Part shown: positions 43,267 through 55,635 of the stretch, piece after piece | How the letters are laid out: every line of letters starts with the position of its first letter | Position numbering within the stretch: the first letter of the stretch is position 1 | NCBI GenBank assembly: GCA_014904845.1 | Contig: MU119216.1 | Span: 310,001-374,000, forward strand | Direction: 5' to 3' | Source of the DNA: Acephala macrosclerotiorum | Lineage: Eukaryota > Ascomycota > Leotiomycetes > Helotiales > Mollisiaceae | Length of the DNA stretch: 64,000 nt | Notes under the pieces: model-generated | What the model saw: only the letters and a program-made list of their open reading frames with translations | The model's database searches: none | What the model was told of the DNA's origin: nothing | Program-made: the position numbers and the translations under genes

Positions 43267-45916
43267 GATGGCGGTTGGGTGTTGACGGATGCCGTCACGG
43301 CGAGGTGAAGATGTAGTGTCCCGGGCCTTCCGAATAGTTCGCGAAGGTTGTTGATCCGGGTTGTAGAGTCCCTTTCACTTCCGCAAATAAGGTTGCACCA
43401 AGTCCCGGCTCAATTCTCGATCGATGGTTCGCAGTGGTGTTGTCGTGGGGAGGAATTCGAGTGTATTTTGAGGGTCAGCCACGTTCCTGAATGCGTCGAA
43501 AACAGGGCAGCTGATTGAATGACGAGATGAAGCGAGGGCGAGGAACGACAGGAATAGAGATCGCAGATGTGAGTTTTCCAGCTCACGTTAACGAGAGAAT
43601 CTGCGAAAACCTGAGATCGATATCGACGCAGCGAGAGGGGTCGACGTCGTTAACTCGGGGGGGTTGGTGAAGGTGTTATGGTGGAAAGAAATGTCGTTAT
43701 GAAAGGGAGTGTATGAAGGAGTAAAAGACGTTAGCAGGGTGGTTGCACTGAGAACGCAGACGCAGGCTCGTACTGGGAAAGGCTTGGGCACGGGTAGCGT
43801 CAAGCTGAGAGGAGCTGGGGGGTCTTGTGAGTGGCCGGAAGGGTGGGCTAAGGGTCATTTAGTACCCAAATGAGCTTAGTCTGCGGCACGAATACCGGAT
43901 CTCGACTCCAGTTGTGATCCATTACGCGTTGTCCAATTCAGCCCCCAGATCCTCGCTCTCATCCAACCAGAGTGTGTAATTCGGTGGGGACATTCATAAG
44001 TGGATCGTACTTCAGGAGATCTGCTTCATAAAATTATGTTCCCCTGAGCGACACCCACTCTCAAATCATCTTGCATATTTTCTGCGCAGTCAACACGAAG
44101 AAGCTCGAAGAATGTCACGATGTTACGACCTCCACGCCTCGTGTTGCGTATCCCTAGCAATTGCCATCTGTCTTTATTATTAGGTCACCCGTTCTCCCAG
44201 CTTCAGACGGAAAGCCTCAAAGTCGCGCTCGTCGCTTCACCAACGAAACGAGCGTTTCTCCAAGAGCCACACTCGCTGGGCCTTCGTCCTGATCACCACG
44301 ATTGTCATCACGGGTTGTATGGGACGAGTAGGATTTCCGCGATTCAGAGCCACCTCAAGGAACATCTGAAGTTGGGAGTCCGTGGACCAGCGTCTGTAAC
44401 AGCTCGCGTCTGTGATGTTGAAAAAATAATCTCCTCACAACCCGTTTTGGCGATCCCAGGTCCCGCCTTTGCACAGCCTCCCTCCGGGCAAGGAACCAAG
44501 CTGCCAGAAATTTGAGAGGCCGAGAAGCCCTCGTAGCCTCGTGTCAAATACGTTTTTCCCTCACCAGGCGCGCTGAAGGGGACGCGGAGGATGTGGTAAG
44601 ACATCCACGAGTTTGTATGGATCAATTCGTCGCTGCGGAGCGCAGCCATTCCGTAATTAATTTCACGTGGTAAATTACCAGAGTTGGCGCTGCTGCACGA
44701 ACATGCGCCTGAATATTCACATTTTGACATCCCACCACTCCGCGAGTTTATACTAAGTTAACCTTATCCTCGGATGACACCTTCTACCATCTACATACGT
44801 GACTTTGCGGGCGACACGGGTACCTGAACGTGGATGATCTGAAGGTTCGCATGAATCTCAAGATGTCATTATCTCCGATGCGCCGTGCTGGTGACCGTCT
44901 CCTCAAACCGGAGGCGTGCCTTTTGGAGCACCAAACGTATTACAGGACGAGATCGCCAACAACGATCAAGAGTCATTCTCTGCATCGCTAACTGGCCAAG
45001 TTGAATTCTTAGGGTTTCCGATTGTTGGAACTGGATTCAGAGGCATGCTCATGGCGGTTCGAACTGTAAAGTTGTTTCTGATGATGCTTCTCCGGCTGTT
45101 CGTCATTTAGGAGTAATTAACCTCAAAGTATTTTTAGATTGGCCCACGGGTCTGCAGTGTCACAGCTGGGATGGAAATTGAGATGTTTCTTGAATTCAAA
45201 CTTTCGGATGAAGAGAATGCCCAGGTCGAAGTTAAACATCAAGTCCATGTTGGTGGCCAGCGGCTCCCGCCAAACCAGAAGGATGTTGGTCGTCCTGCTG
45301 AAGGATGATGAAAGTTTGACCCCGACCCCGGACATCCGCATCCCCAAATCTTATTTCTCTCCACAGATTCGGATACCTACAGATTCAAAGAAGATCCGAA
45401 GGATCGGGATTCGTCACTTTATATAAGAGCCAGATTAGATGTTGCATTCTCTACACGCCGTACCACGTGATACTAGTGACATTGAAATTTTTCAAAAAGG
45501 TGGTCTACCTATTTCGAATTATACTTGATCCAAATATGAAGAATATTTATGATTGCGAGATGAGAACATTAGAGTCGTGGGAAGGTGAGAAGGCGCAATC
45601 TTCAAGTCTATGCCCCTCTATCTTGTGGTACAAGGGAAGCCAAGCGAGGGGTCAACTACAGGTGAAGTACTCGCCGTGTAGAATGGAATCAGATACGTGA
45701 GAGAAAGTTTGTATGTACTCAATTGATCCAATTATTGTTCTTATCCAATATCGAGCCTCTTTCAAGCTCCAAATCTCAACCAAATCCCAATGTCCCTTAG
45801 TCAGAGCTCAGATCTAATCCGATAACCACAATCTCGATTCTTCCCGAACCCGCTTAAACCTTCATCCTCTCCAATTTGAGTTGGGACATTGTACAACACA
45901 ATACTGGTACAACACA
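43267..45916. other. Long divergent intergenic region
   Basis: 2.65 kb between two genes transcribed away from each other. Frames of about 130 codons overlap antisense to one another near 44120-44730, but none has a domain, signal or family look, and they contain no plausible splice pattern. The stretch next to 43266 is probably the FLC gene leader. Otherwise nothing recognised. Confidence 0.35.
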
Positions 45917-47528
45917 ATGGCATCCAAACTCAGACCTCTGTCTCGCCTCATATCTAATCTCCGTACCACTCCAAATCGTTTACTGCCCTTTCAAACCAGA
46001 GCTTTCTCGACATGTTTACGCTGCCGAACCGATGGTGTTTACGGGGAATTGACCGCGATGCGGACCCGAGTCCCATTTATAGAGGCCTTCAAGAAACAGC
46101 AAGCTGAAGGAGAGACCAAACCTATCTCAACAGACAATGTCGAACGAGATCTCTCCCCCAAGTCAATGGCAGACAGCTATACTCGCGTTGTAAGCTTCCC
46201 ACGTGACACTCCTCAACCTCTCACTGACCAAGATATAGATCCTACCACTAGCAAGAGATCCCTGGCTCCTAGACTCCTACATTAACTCGTCCGGTCACAT
46301 TCGCCTAGGAACCATCTTTATGGACCTCGATGCGTTAGCCGGGGTAATCGCGTATAAGCACACCGGAGACTCCGTTATGACCGTCACAGCAGCCGTGGAT
46401 AGAATCACATTGAAGCATCCGTTGAGCGAGATTTGTGATTTGGAACTTAGTGGTCAAGTGACGTTTGCTACGGGGAGAAGCAGTATGGAGGTTTCGATTC
46501 AGGTTGCTAAGGCTCCGGAAGAGGGGAAGAAAGTGGAGGAGAATGATATTTTAATGACTTGCGCTTTCACTATGGTCTATCCACCCATCTTCCCTTCCAC
46601 ACATTTCCTAAGCATTGCTAACACAAGGGTAGGTTTCTCTTGACCCAGCAACCAAGAAGCCGGTCAATATCAGTCCTCTGAAAGCCAGAACAGCCGAAGA
46701 GAAAGCTATCTTCGCTCATGGAGAACAGAATTACAACCTCAAGAAATCAATGCAGTCACAAGCTCTCCGCAAGCAGACTCCCAATGATGAAGAATCGGAT
46801 CTCATCCATGCTCTCTGGCTCGCTCAACTGGATTATCACAATCCCAATACGCCTGCCCGGAAACCTGCTTCAGCGTTATACATGAGAAGCACCTCAATCC
46901 GTAAGCCCATGTCCCTCTGGTCTTCATTGAGAAGTTCTAGATTCGTGGCCTTTCTTCTTTGATCTTATATAAAATTTATCCATCTAACCCCTCCACCGCA
47001 GACTCAACACAAATAATGCAACCCCAATACCGCAACCGCCACAACTTCATGATCTTCGGCGGTTTCCTCCTAAAATCCACATTCGAGTTAGCCTTCACCT
47101 GCGCCTCCTCAATCTCCCACACCCGCCCAACATTCATCGCCCTCGACCCCTCTACCTTCCTGCACCCTGTCCCCGTCGGCTCAGTCCTCTACCTTACCGC
47201 CACAGTCGCTTACTCCGACTCTCCTCTCCCATCTCTTGGGAAATTCTCCCCAAACTCTTCAACGCCGTTAAGACCGGATCCAAAAGCTAGTCCGGGAGGA
47301 AGTAGTAGGATTCAGATTAGAGTTGATTCTAAGGTGAGGAGTATTGAGGGTGGTGAGACGAAGCCGACGGGAACGTTTAATTATACGTTTCAGGTGGGGA
47401 GAGAGTTACAGGTTGTACCAGAGAGTTATGGGGAGTTTATGATGTTTTTGGACGCGAGAAGGAGGTGCTTAGTTGTGAATAAGATACCGGCAGTAGAGGA
47501 GGGAAAGAAAGGGGGTGTGATGGAATAA
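45917..47528 (+). CDS. Mitochondrial acyl-CoA thioesterase (ACOT9-like, hot-dog fold)
   Basis: Four exons (45917-46189, 46239-46574, 46633-46900, 47002-47528) join in frame to 467 residues. The first 35 residues are Arg/Ser-rich and free of acid residues, a mitochondrial targeting peptide (RLISNLRTTPNRLL, AFSTCLR). Two hot-dog domains follow. The first holds ARDPWLLDSYINSSGHIRLG and GTIFMDLDALAGVIAYKH; the second starts at QPQYRNRHNFMIFGGFLLK and contains ELAFTCASSISHTRPTFIAL. This double arrangement and the HNFMIFGG motif are typical of the Acot9 group, which hydrolyses acyl-CoAs to free acid and CoA in the matrix. Confidence 0.93.
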
Positions 47529-48015
47529 GTTGTTGTGTGATGAGAAGCCGTTATTGGATTGGCTTGAGAGAGGGAAGGAGAGGATGAAGTTATGACCGTT
47601 CATTTTATGAAGAGGAAGCATGCATGAAGGCATGTTGCAATTGTGTCAGTATGAACAGGAGCAGTATACATCAAACATGAATCGTAAAGCCATGGCATTC
47701 GTACAGTCCAATATCCTGCTAGCAATTTGGTCTAAGTTTTGGAATTCATTTTTTTAAATCCTAAATCGAACCGTCTATAGTTTCCAAGTGGCAGCTCTTA
47801 CCCAAAAATCGAATCACGTGCCTCCACTCCTCGAGCTCCTCTTCCTCCTCCATTCTCTTCCTGCTTCCACGACCAACATTACCGAAAGCGTCTTCTCAAC
47901 TATACCCTTCTCTCATTTCAACGTCCGCGAATTCTACAAAATTACCTCAGCTCCCTTGCCACAAGCCCCTTCCCCTCAAACACCAATATAAATTTAAATA
48001 CTCGAGATAGCTGTC
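47529..48015. other. Intergenic region upstream of the 5S rRNA gene
   Basis: No gene seen. It holds the 3' flank of the thioesterase gene; a pol III upstream element could not be identified. Confidence 0.3.
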
Positions 48016-48134
48016 ACATACGACCATAGACTGAGACATCCTGGGCATCCCGTCCGCTCTGCCATACATAAACCTCAGATCGGTAGTTTAGTAGTTGAGT
48101 GGGTGACCATCAGCGAATCCCTACTGTTGTATGT
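48016..48134 (+). rRNA. 5S rRNA (possibly a divergent copy)
   Basis: The 119-nt unit starts ACATACGACCATAGA and ends CTGTTGTATGT; the two ends pair as helix I. Inside are CCCGTCCGCTCTGCC, the internal control segment, and GGGTGACCATCAGCGAATCCC. T6 directly after the gene is a pol III terminator. Compared with the remembered Neurospora 5S several positions carry G-to-A or C-to-T (TTGAGTGGGTGACCATC for TTGGGTGGGTGACCACC), weakening helix IV; this may be lineage variation or decay. Single dispersed 5S genes are normal in filamentous ascomycetes. Confidence 0.85.
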
Positions 48135-48159
48135 TTTTTGATCCCTCTTTTTTTTTTTT
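48134..48159 (+). terminator. T-rich pol III terminator after the 5S gene
   Basis: TTTTTT begins at the last base of the gene and a second run of twelve T lies at 48148-48159. Either would stop RNA polymerase III. Confidence 0.7.
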
Positions 48160-49123
48160 GGCTGCATTTTTGGTCTGGTTGGTGACGAGAGGAGTGGAGA
48201 GGGGAGGGTGACGAGTGGGCATTCGGGTCTTTGAAAAGCACCAAATTGAGAAGAGTTATCTGGATTGAATACTTTGTGATTATTTTGCATGGAAATGCTA
48301 GGCTGGGGTTGATGATGAACTCACTCACTGCCCCTCTCGTATGGTCGTTGTGAATCAAATACATCACGCCCCAAAGTAGAGGAAGTGTCCCCTATCATCC
48401 ACTTTCTCATTATGAACAAGCCTGAATATCAAGATATGAAGGAGTGGAGACCTCATTCATCTGTACAATTGGTTGGGGGGGAAAAAAAAAAAATATCATA
48501 CAAGAGCCGAAAGAGCAGAGACCAAATTTCAAAGCACCGGCTCAATCAAACTTGAGAGTTGATAGCGGAGCGGAAGTAACTGCAGAACATTTCACTATCT
48601 TAGGTACCGAGCAGGAGAATACACAAGGACAAGCATCGATTCGAGGAGTATCCTAGCACTTTGGTACTCCCTAGCTCCCAAACGAAAGCTCACAGCACAC
48701 TGGTGCCGCTGCGGATTGGAGCGCAGAGGAGACAACTTGGTCCCATGACCTTCATTTGCGGATAGGCTTCTATTGTCCGGCAGAAGAAGCGTGACGAAGG
48801 ATCTATACCGTCCGCTCCCTAAGATCGTCAGTAGAAACGGCGGGTGAATAGAGATTGGATGAAAGATTGAAGGTGAGCGACTTCTCGTATGGTGTCCCAG
48901 GAAATGGGAATTCGATCAAGTCCGAGGAAGGAAGGGACATTCTCTTGGTATGATTGTCCCCAGATAAGATGGAATTTTGGGATGTCTGACATTAAACCAC
49001 CAACTTTGGCGGCAATACCGACCACCACCCGACTAAAACAACAACACAATATCGAGGATAGAAGTAAAGAAGTTGGGTATGATATGGCGCTTTTGCAGTC
49101 CTATCCTGGGTATCTAATTTAAA
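48160..49123. other. Intergenic region with a G7A12 tract
   Basis: It lies between the 5S gene and the 3' end of the Mediator gene. Apart from G7 followed by A12 at 48475-48493 nothing structured or coding was recognised. Confidence 0.35.
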
Positions 49124-51224
49124 TCACAAACGCCTCAAAGCATACTCCACCAGAATCCCAAAATCTTCCGTGATCTCTAGCATTTTCGCCAGATCCGCTT
49201 CCGTCAATTGCTTCTTATCACTCATCTCGTCCTTGTTCAGCACGTTCTCCTCAACCACATGGACGACACCGTTATGCTTGATCTCGAAGCCGATGTTTGC
49301 TGGGTATTTTGGCCCCTGGTGGTGTTCAAAGGTAACCCGAAGTTGAGGCCCCGGCTTCAACGAGACATCCATGGTCTTTTCTTTATTGTCGAACTTCCCT
49401 GCCATGAACGAGTCGAAGTCGGTCTTGGTACTTTGTACAACTGTCTGCTTAGCGGGTTTCGACAAAGCTCTCGACGAAGCACCAAAGCTCTTCTGAAGCA
49501 GTGTCGAAGTAAAAGCGTATTGTCTAAGGTAAGGAAGCATCTCAACGAGTTGCCTAGGATGCGAGAAGTGTAGTTCAGTCAATGTATACCCATACTCGAA
49601 TCCCTCAACCCACAAATTATTCTTGTGCGTTCGAGTCGTTTTCTCTTCACCTTTCTCAAAGATTGGAACCGTGACTTCCCGTTTGATAACTCGCCCGTCA
49701 TTACTGAATTGTTCTTCCGGGCTGCGAGGAAATAGCAAGTGATCGAAATACGGAGATGGCTGAGATACGTCAAAGCTTAAGTCGGCAAGGTGGTAAATCT
49801 GTGCTGCGACAGAGCTAGGGACGACGAGTGGAGGGTCGAATTTGGCAACGAACACAACCTCTGGACGCCGAAGACCTGTGGTCTCGTCGGTAGGTTCGAT
49901 GATGTCTCCTCTCGTTTCTCCTTCCTTTGGAGGGCCTTGTGGAGGTATCAGTGTGGCTTCGGGCTCCAGCCAATCCAGAAACGGACCATCCGCTGCTGCC
50001 AGAAGGAGATCTTCAGCTGGAGGATTGACTTTCTCAATCTCCGCCGAAATCCAATTCTCAGATATTCGCGCTGACTCGTAGAACGCAGAGGGTTTCTTAG
50101 CACACTCAATCAAGAGAGCCCATGTCTTCGGTGTACCCTTCTGATGTCCGAGTCGTCTCTTCTCCTGCCAGTAATCCAAGCTCAGCCCAAGCCTGTCCCT
50201 TGCATGCATAATCGGCTTTCCACTCTTCGTACACATAGCAGTCCTCTCAACAAACTCCTGCTCCTTCCCAATCATCTCTGGGCTTTCCCTCAGCTTCTCA
50301 ACCTCCCACTGGTGTAACCTTTCCAAACTCTCATATATCCCAGCAACTGCTTCAAAGCAGTTGAAAGGAGTGTTATTTGAACTGAGGTGATCCTGCCCCG
50401 CCAATCTCTCCAGATTGGCACCAAATGGATCCACCCTCTTGGATAACGGACTCTCATCTCCCTTAATTTCAAGATCCCGCATCAGGATCTCATTTGCCTT
50501 GTCTACATGCTTGTTGACAATAGGTGGTGATGTCGGGAATTGAAGAAGAACCGTCTTAACCAGATTGTTCGCAAAGACAATGTCGAGGGATATGGCAGAT
50601 CCCGCAATGATCAGTGATCGTGAGCTGCTCCTGCTCTTCAGCTCTACCTCCTCTGGTATAGAGTCGAGTCCTAATCGTGTTGCTAAATGCTGGATGCCTT
50701 TCTCGCTGATTCGTCCTTGGCTTGCCTATCATTCATCGTCAGCACAAACTCCTTTTCACCCAAGAATATAACCAGCGCAACATATGCGTGCAGTGTCCAC
50801 AAACCTTCAAAACCTCCATAACAGCCCCCAATCTCCTCGCCCTATCCTCCTCATCCCCCCTCCCAGACCCTGCATGCGCCCCTCCCACACCCAAATGTCC
50901 CACCCCTCCCAACGGAGTCCCCATCCCCTCAAGCCCCAGCTCCAACCCCGAAACACCACCTAACGCCATCGCCGCAGACGGACTATCATATCCCACTCCA
51001 AACGACGAATTGGTAGGATGCCCTCCCCCTCCCGGGTATCCGTACATTGTATTTGAATTCGCAGGTGATTTCTTTACTTGCTGTGGAGAAGGAACGACTG
51101 ATCGAGGACCGTGGGGAGAAAATGCTGGGTGACTTGGGTGGTTTGAGGCTGAGAACGGTGTTGAGACTGGTGGGGTTGCGACGACTTGGCCGGAGTTGTG
51201 TTTGCCGGGAGTTGGAGTCGCCAT
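49124..51224 (-). CDS. MED1: Mediator of RNA polymerase II transcription subunit 1
   Basis: Exons 50805-51224 and 49124-50725 give 673 residues. The first 125 residues are Gly/Pro/Ser-rich (MATPTPGKHNSGQVV, GYPGGGGHP). The Med1 domain then runs from about residue 125: EVLKASQGRISEKGIQHLATRLGL, SLIIAGSAISLDIVFANNLV, PFNCFEAVAGIYESL and SLDYWQEKRRL. It ends with LTEADLAKMLEITEDFGILVEYALRRL. Med1 sits in the middle module of Mediator and is a common contact for activators. The 79-bp intron (GTTTGT..TAG) lies between two well-conserved segments. Confidence 0.88.
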
Positions 51225-51711
51225 GGTGAATTCGAAGATTGAGGTGTGGGATCAGGCTGGAGTATCAAAGATATCATCGTTAGTCCATAAAGACGTAAGT
51301 TACTGTGCTTAAGTATTTGAGGTTAGAGGACGTTCAAGAAGACGCGATAGAGACGCGAGCCGTGCGGCCGCTTCAAATGATTTCACATGATCACATCACC
51401 ATTTTGAGCAAAAGAATTTCTGTTTGACATGGATTCAATGAACTACAAACTACTTGAAGAAACAAAGCACCAATGGTGCTCAATGGATAACAGCCTAATT
51501 ATACTGAACTTTCATGCAGAGAAAGCCTTCATTCAACATCAACATCAGACAAGTCCCATTCATAGTCCCCAAGAGCAAATCTACTCTACACCATTCTTTC
51601 GACACCTTTTCTCACCACTAACAAATCCGCCTCCTCGCGGCTCGCAGAACCACCCCTCAAGCTTCGCTCTCTTAACATGGAAGATTAGTCGAAGCTGATC
51701 AGGTTTGTGCT
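51225..51711. promoter_or_regulatory. Upstream region of MED1
   Basis: About 490 bp holding the MED1 promoter and the 3' flank of the large gene beyond it. Nothing else seen. Confidence 0.35.
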
Positions 51712-54700
51712 CTAGGTAGACAATGAGAGGTTGCGATCATTCGAGACTCCTTGTGGTGAGCCTCCGGACCGTCTCTCATAAGCCTTCTTCTCTTTTTGCT
51801 TGAGGATCAAGAGCTCGAGCTTCTGTTGAATCTGAGCTGCCTTGGTATCAAGTTCCTGTATTGGAGGCACTGGAAAGTTTGATTGGCGTTTGCCAGTCAT
51901 TGGAAACTTTGACATGAAATTACCAAGAACCTTATCAGCCCAGGCAGAATCGAGTGGCATCGCAATCCGTCCAGCCTTTCCCTTACCGGAAGCGAGCACT
52001 TTGGAGGTCGATGGCTCTGGGATGAGAGGTGCTGGCAGTTGCATGGGAGTTGCACCCTGCAAGAATGGCTGTCCTCCGAAGTAGGCAGGAGGCGGGATCG
52101 GAATCAGAGGACCAACAATGGGAAGAGGTCGAATGGGATAATATTCAGCCGGCAGATTCGGGAAATGCATCATATGGTTGAACGGAGTAGAAGTCCATTC
52201 CATAGGTAGTGGTCCCGACAAGTCACTTGCGTTTGCCGTGTTGTCCTCATGCACCTGGGTTGCCAATGCGAAGTCTTGAACTGCTTGACCATATCTAGGT
52301 ACGTGCAGCTCAACTTTTTGGGATGCTGGATGCGGATCTGAATGGATTCTGGGACCATGACTAGGCCCAGCAGCGTCGCGGAGCCATTGATTCAGCCATT
52401 CCGTCTGGTTTTGTTTCTCAGTCAAGTCATGGTTGAGCACCGGATCCCCAAGCTCTTGATTTCCTTGATGTCCTTGATGGTAGTTATTATCAAATGTCTT
52501 GATCCTGTCGAATCCTTCTAAGCCTCGTACTCCCGGTTCTGACGGCTTGTCGGGGGATTGATTCTCCTGAACTCTGACCCAGACTGGTTCTTGAGACCTT
52601 TTCTCTCGCAGGTGAAATTTGCAGTTACCACGCAGTGCCGGAGGAACGTACTTTTCAACCTTAGCTACGGTAGGAACTGCTTGCTTAAAGCCATAATAGC
52701 CATCATAGACATCATCGCAAGAGCGATGTCTCTTTTGAATGGTGGTAATGAATGGGTGCATCTCCTCCATAGAGTCGGATCGAGTTGCTTTGTGCTTTGT
52801 CTGTCCAAAGCCAGCGAAGACCGGCGCTCGAGGATTGAGCTTCGTGGCCTCAGGGAGGCCTGGAGCTTTGGTAACCTTGATACACGTGTCCTCACTGCCA
52901 AATAGTGTCGTTCCGTCGCTGGACAACGATTTCGCCCTCTCTCGATCTGTTGGTTGTCTGGATATACTTGGTTGAACTACAACCGAGGCCAAGGCGTCTC
53001 TGTTTGTCTTCTGTTCCTTTGCGCTGGTGACACTTGGGGCATGAGGATTCGGCTTGAAGTCGGTATTGTTGCGTTTGTTTGACTTGAACTCGCTGGCTTT
53101 TTGGGTACGATCGTTTGAGTTAGATTCGCTCTTGGCCAGCTCCCTTCTCGTAGTCATAGGGTTGTGAAGGCCTCTGGCGGTTGTCTCTGGCTCGTCCTTG
53201 TCCGCCAAATCGTTGCTGGAGTCGTCATCGCTCTCGACATTTCTAAGTGCTTCTAGAAGTTCAGCTAGAATTCTTCGGCTACCCTTCTTCAAGTCTTTGA
53301 CGGTATTCGTGAATTCCTTGAGACTATCTTCGAGGCTCTGCTTATTACTTTGGGCTTCCGATTGCTTCACCTCAATGGTTGTCGTCTCAGGCGAAGCAAC
53401 CGGGCCGAGTGAAATAATGGACGGGTCCCATTTGACAGACTTGACTGAACCTTGGCTCTTGATGTCGGCTCTGCGTTGGGCTCGATTGGGTTCGGTTAAG
53501 ATGGAGTGTATTCTTGACTCCAAGTCTTCCTCGCTCTTCTCTGGCGGGCGTGCCACTGTCTTATCCCGGATAGGGCTGCGAAAGTCGCTGTTCTTGGAAG
53601 GGTATGTGGCCTTAATAGCAGCAGTGTGAACCTTGGTAAAAGTACCTGCATTTCTGGTACTTTCACAAACAGGTGTGATTGAGACTGGTGTAGGAGTCGT
53701 AGGTCTTGGGTAACCAACCAGTTCCCAATCACAGGCCTGATTCTCATGCATCGAGATATGCTCCGAAAGCACCTTGACCAAGAACGCATTGGGTCCAGTG
53801 ACTTGAGATGGATCACTGAGACGTTCGAAATCTGCGTGCTCTGCGGACTCTGTCTTTCGAGAAGGAGAAAAGCCATTGTTTCCTTCGCGAGAGAGATGCT
53901 CCTTTGATGTGTTTTGGCTCTCATATTTTGAAAGAACCAGATCGCTGGGGACTTTGATCCGAGTGGTTGGGGCTCTGCGGGAGAAGTGCACCTCTCCAGC
54001 TCTTGACTTGAGGGTTGTATGTGGTGATCGGGTTGGTGTCGTGGTGATTGCCCGAGTAGGTGCTCGCTGTGTATCGGGCTTGGAAGGAGTTTGGCTTGGC
54101 TCTCCTTGCCCAGCACGCAAAGTAATGCGAGGAGCAGATTTTGGGGGGTTTGACTTCAGCATGATACGTTGAGTTTGCTTCTCATCATGTCCACGCTTGA
54201 TATTCTTGCCTTTGTTGTTGACTTTTTGAATTTCCTTCGTCTCGTCGGTCTTTTTTCCAAGTCCTCCACCACCTCCTCTGGGGTCGCTTTGTTTCGTCAT
54301 ATCGCAGTATCTATTGGCGCGCTCAAGGTGTATTCAGTTGTCCCAGCTTTCCTCGTACTTCTCAGAAACCTCGTGCTGGGTATTCGACGACGTCGCCGAC
54401 TTACAAGCGCTGTGGGTCCTCCTCGTCCGAATGCTCCTCGTCCGAATGCTCCTCGTCCGAATACTCCTCGTCCGAATACTCCTCGTTCGAATCTTCCTCT
54501 AAATACTCTATTTGTTGTTGGAAGACAAAGTCTGCGTGATGCGGCCTATGATTGTCGTTAAGAACTCGTCCTGGGTATCCGATGTGGAACTGAGCTGGAT
54601 TGAGTCAGTAAAATTGCAATTGATATATTTGAGTGTATGCGGTACACACCAAGAGTAACGTTATATCGAATATCGAAGGGCAATGGTCGTCTCTCTGGCC

Positions 54701-54920
54701 AGGTGAAGAAGATCTTGGCAATGTACTCAAATGTGGTTTTGACTGCAACGCGGAGACCCAACCACAATGTACTGATGATTCGTTGGACCATGGGAGGGAC
54801 GTTGGCGTTGATGGTTGAGTTCTCAAGGCTGCTGGGTCTTCGAGGCGCAATGAGAGTGCTGACTGGAGGAGTGGTAGATGGAGATGTGGGATGACGGGTG
54901 ATTAGAACTGTGTTTGACAT
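51712..54920 (-). CDS. Large ascomycete protein of unknown function, mostly disordered (probable three-exon gene)
   Basis: Two adjacent open frames on this strand can be one gene: exons 54650-54920, 54405-54594 and 51712-54310, total 1019 residues. The second donor CGCTT/GTAAGT hides an apparent TAA, and the acceptor CCAATAG restores frame ten bases before the ATG at 54300. The N-terminal part has the best globular look (MVQRIISTLWLGLRVAVKTT, then FTWPERRPLPFDIRYNVTLA and FHIGYPGRVLND), followed by an acidic repeat SDEE[HY]. The rest is Lys/Ser/Thr-rich and disordered, with short motifs such as KYVPPALRGNCKFHLREKR and a C-terminal coiled-coil-like EKKAYERRSGG. No family was recognised. If the splice is wrong there are two genes (154 and 862 residues). 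Confidence 0.65.
54421..54495 (-). repeat. Coding minisatellite, 5 x 15 bp (SDEE[HY])
   Basis: Five consecutive 15-bp units (CCTCGTCCGAATGCT and variants on the plus strand) are 100 to about 75 percent identical. On the minus strand they read as an acidic pentapeptide SDEE followed by His or Tyr, inside the middle exon of the large protein. Period 15 keeps the frame, so copy-number change would be tolerated. Confidence 0.9.
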
Positions 54921-55635
54921 GTCAAAGTCTGATGCCTGTCGGAGCAACACACACAAGTGGGTGAACTTACAATGATCTGTATCTTGAAGAGTGAACTCCG
55001 TCGGAAATCTTCTATGCGAGTAGAAGTTGACCGTATCGATGAAGTGACGGCCAGCGGGAAATTCCGGGGCAAGTAGTAAGTATGCGTCCCAGCTTAGTTG
55101 GGTTGTCAAATAGCATGAACAGAGCTGTACCATACTCGAAGTTTTGCTTGGTGCGCCGCTGTTTAAGACTGTAATGCTGTTCTCCAATAAGAAGAAAGAT
55201 GTAGCAAGTAGCACGTGGCAATGATATGCTGTACTCGAGGGTGATTGTGAGAGGAAGTCGAAGTTTGTTGGTTGTGACTGTGGACGTGATTTTCGTTCAC
55301 GTTTTAGGAAGGAAGAAGCGTGTTGATGGACGTTTTGCGTTTTGCGTTTGCTAGCCGAGACGAAAGGGGGGGAAGCACGATCAACGTAACGTCACGAATG
55401 ACTTGCAATTGTCAACGAGATTTTGAAGTAGTTCGAGAATTCTGATTTTGATGCGAGAACTTCAATGATAGTGAAAAGGAGAAATTGGGAAGAGAAGCTC
55501 AGTCACATAAAAGAATTTCAGGGAATGGACTAAGGTTCGCTAGCATTTTACTCCAAGCCATGCCATCCCCGAATCGCACTTGAGATGTCCCCACTGGACT
55601 AGGACATTCATAGGTAAGTACCCATGCCCTACGCC
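54921..55635. promoter_or_regulatory. Intergenic region upstream of the large disordered-protein gene
   Basis: About 700 bp. GTAAGT at about 54969 and an AG just before the start codon suggest a small intron in the 5' leader. No separate gene recognised. Confidence 0.4.

Noticed and set aside
44120..44730. Two opposite frames of about 130 codons
   Set aside because: Mutually antisense, no domains, and codon content looks non-coding.
54300..54300. ATG at 54300 as the start of an independent gene
   Set aside because: A consensus intron places it inside a longer frame; the independent-gene model is kept only as an alternative.
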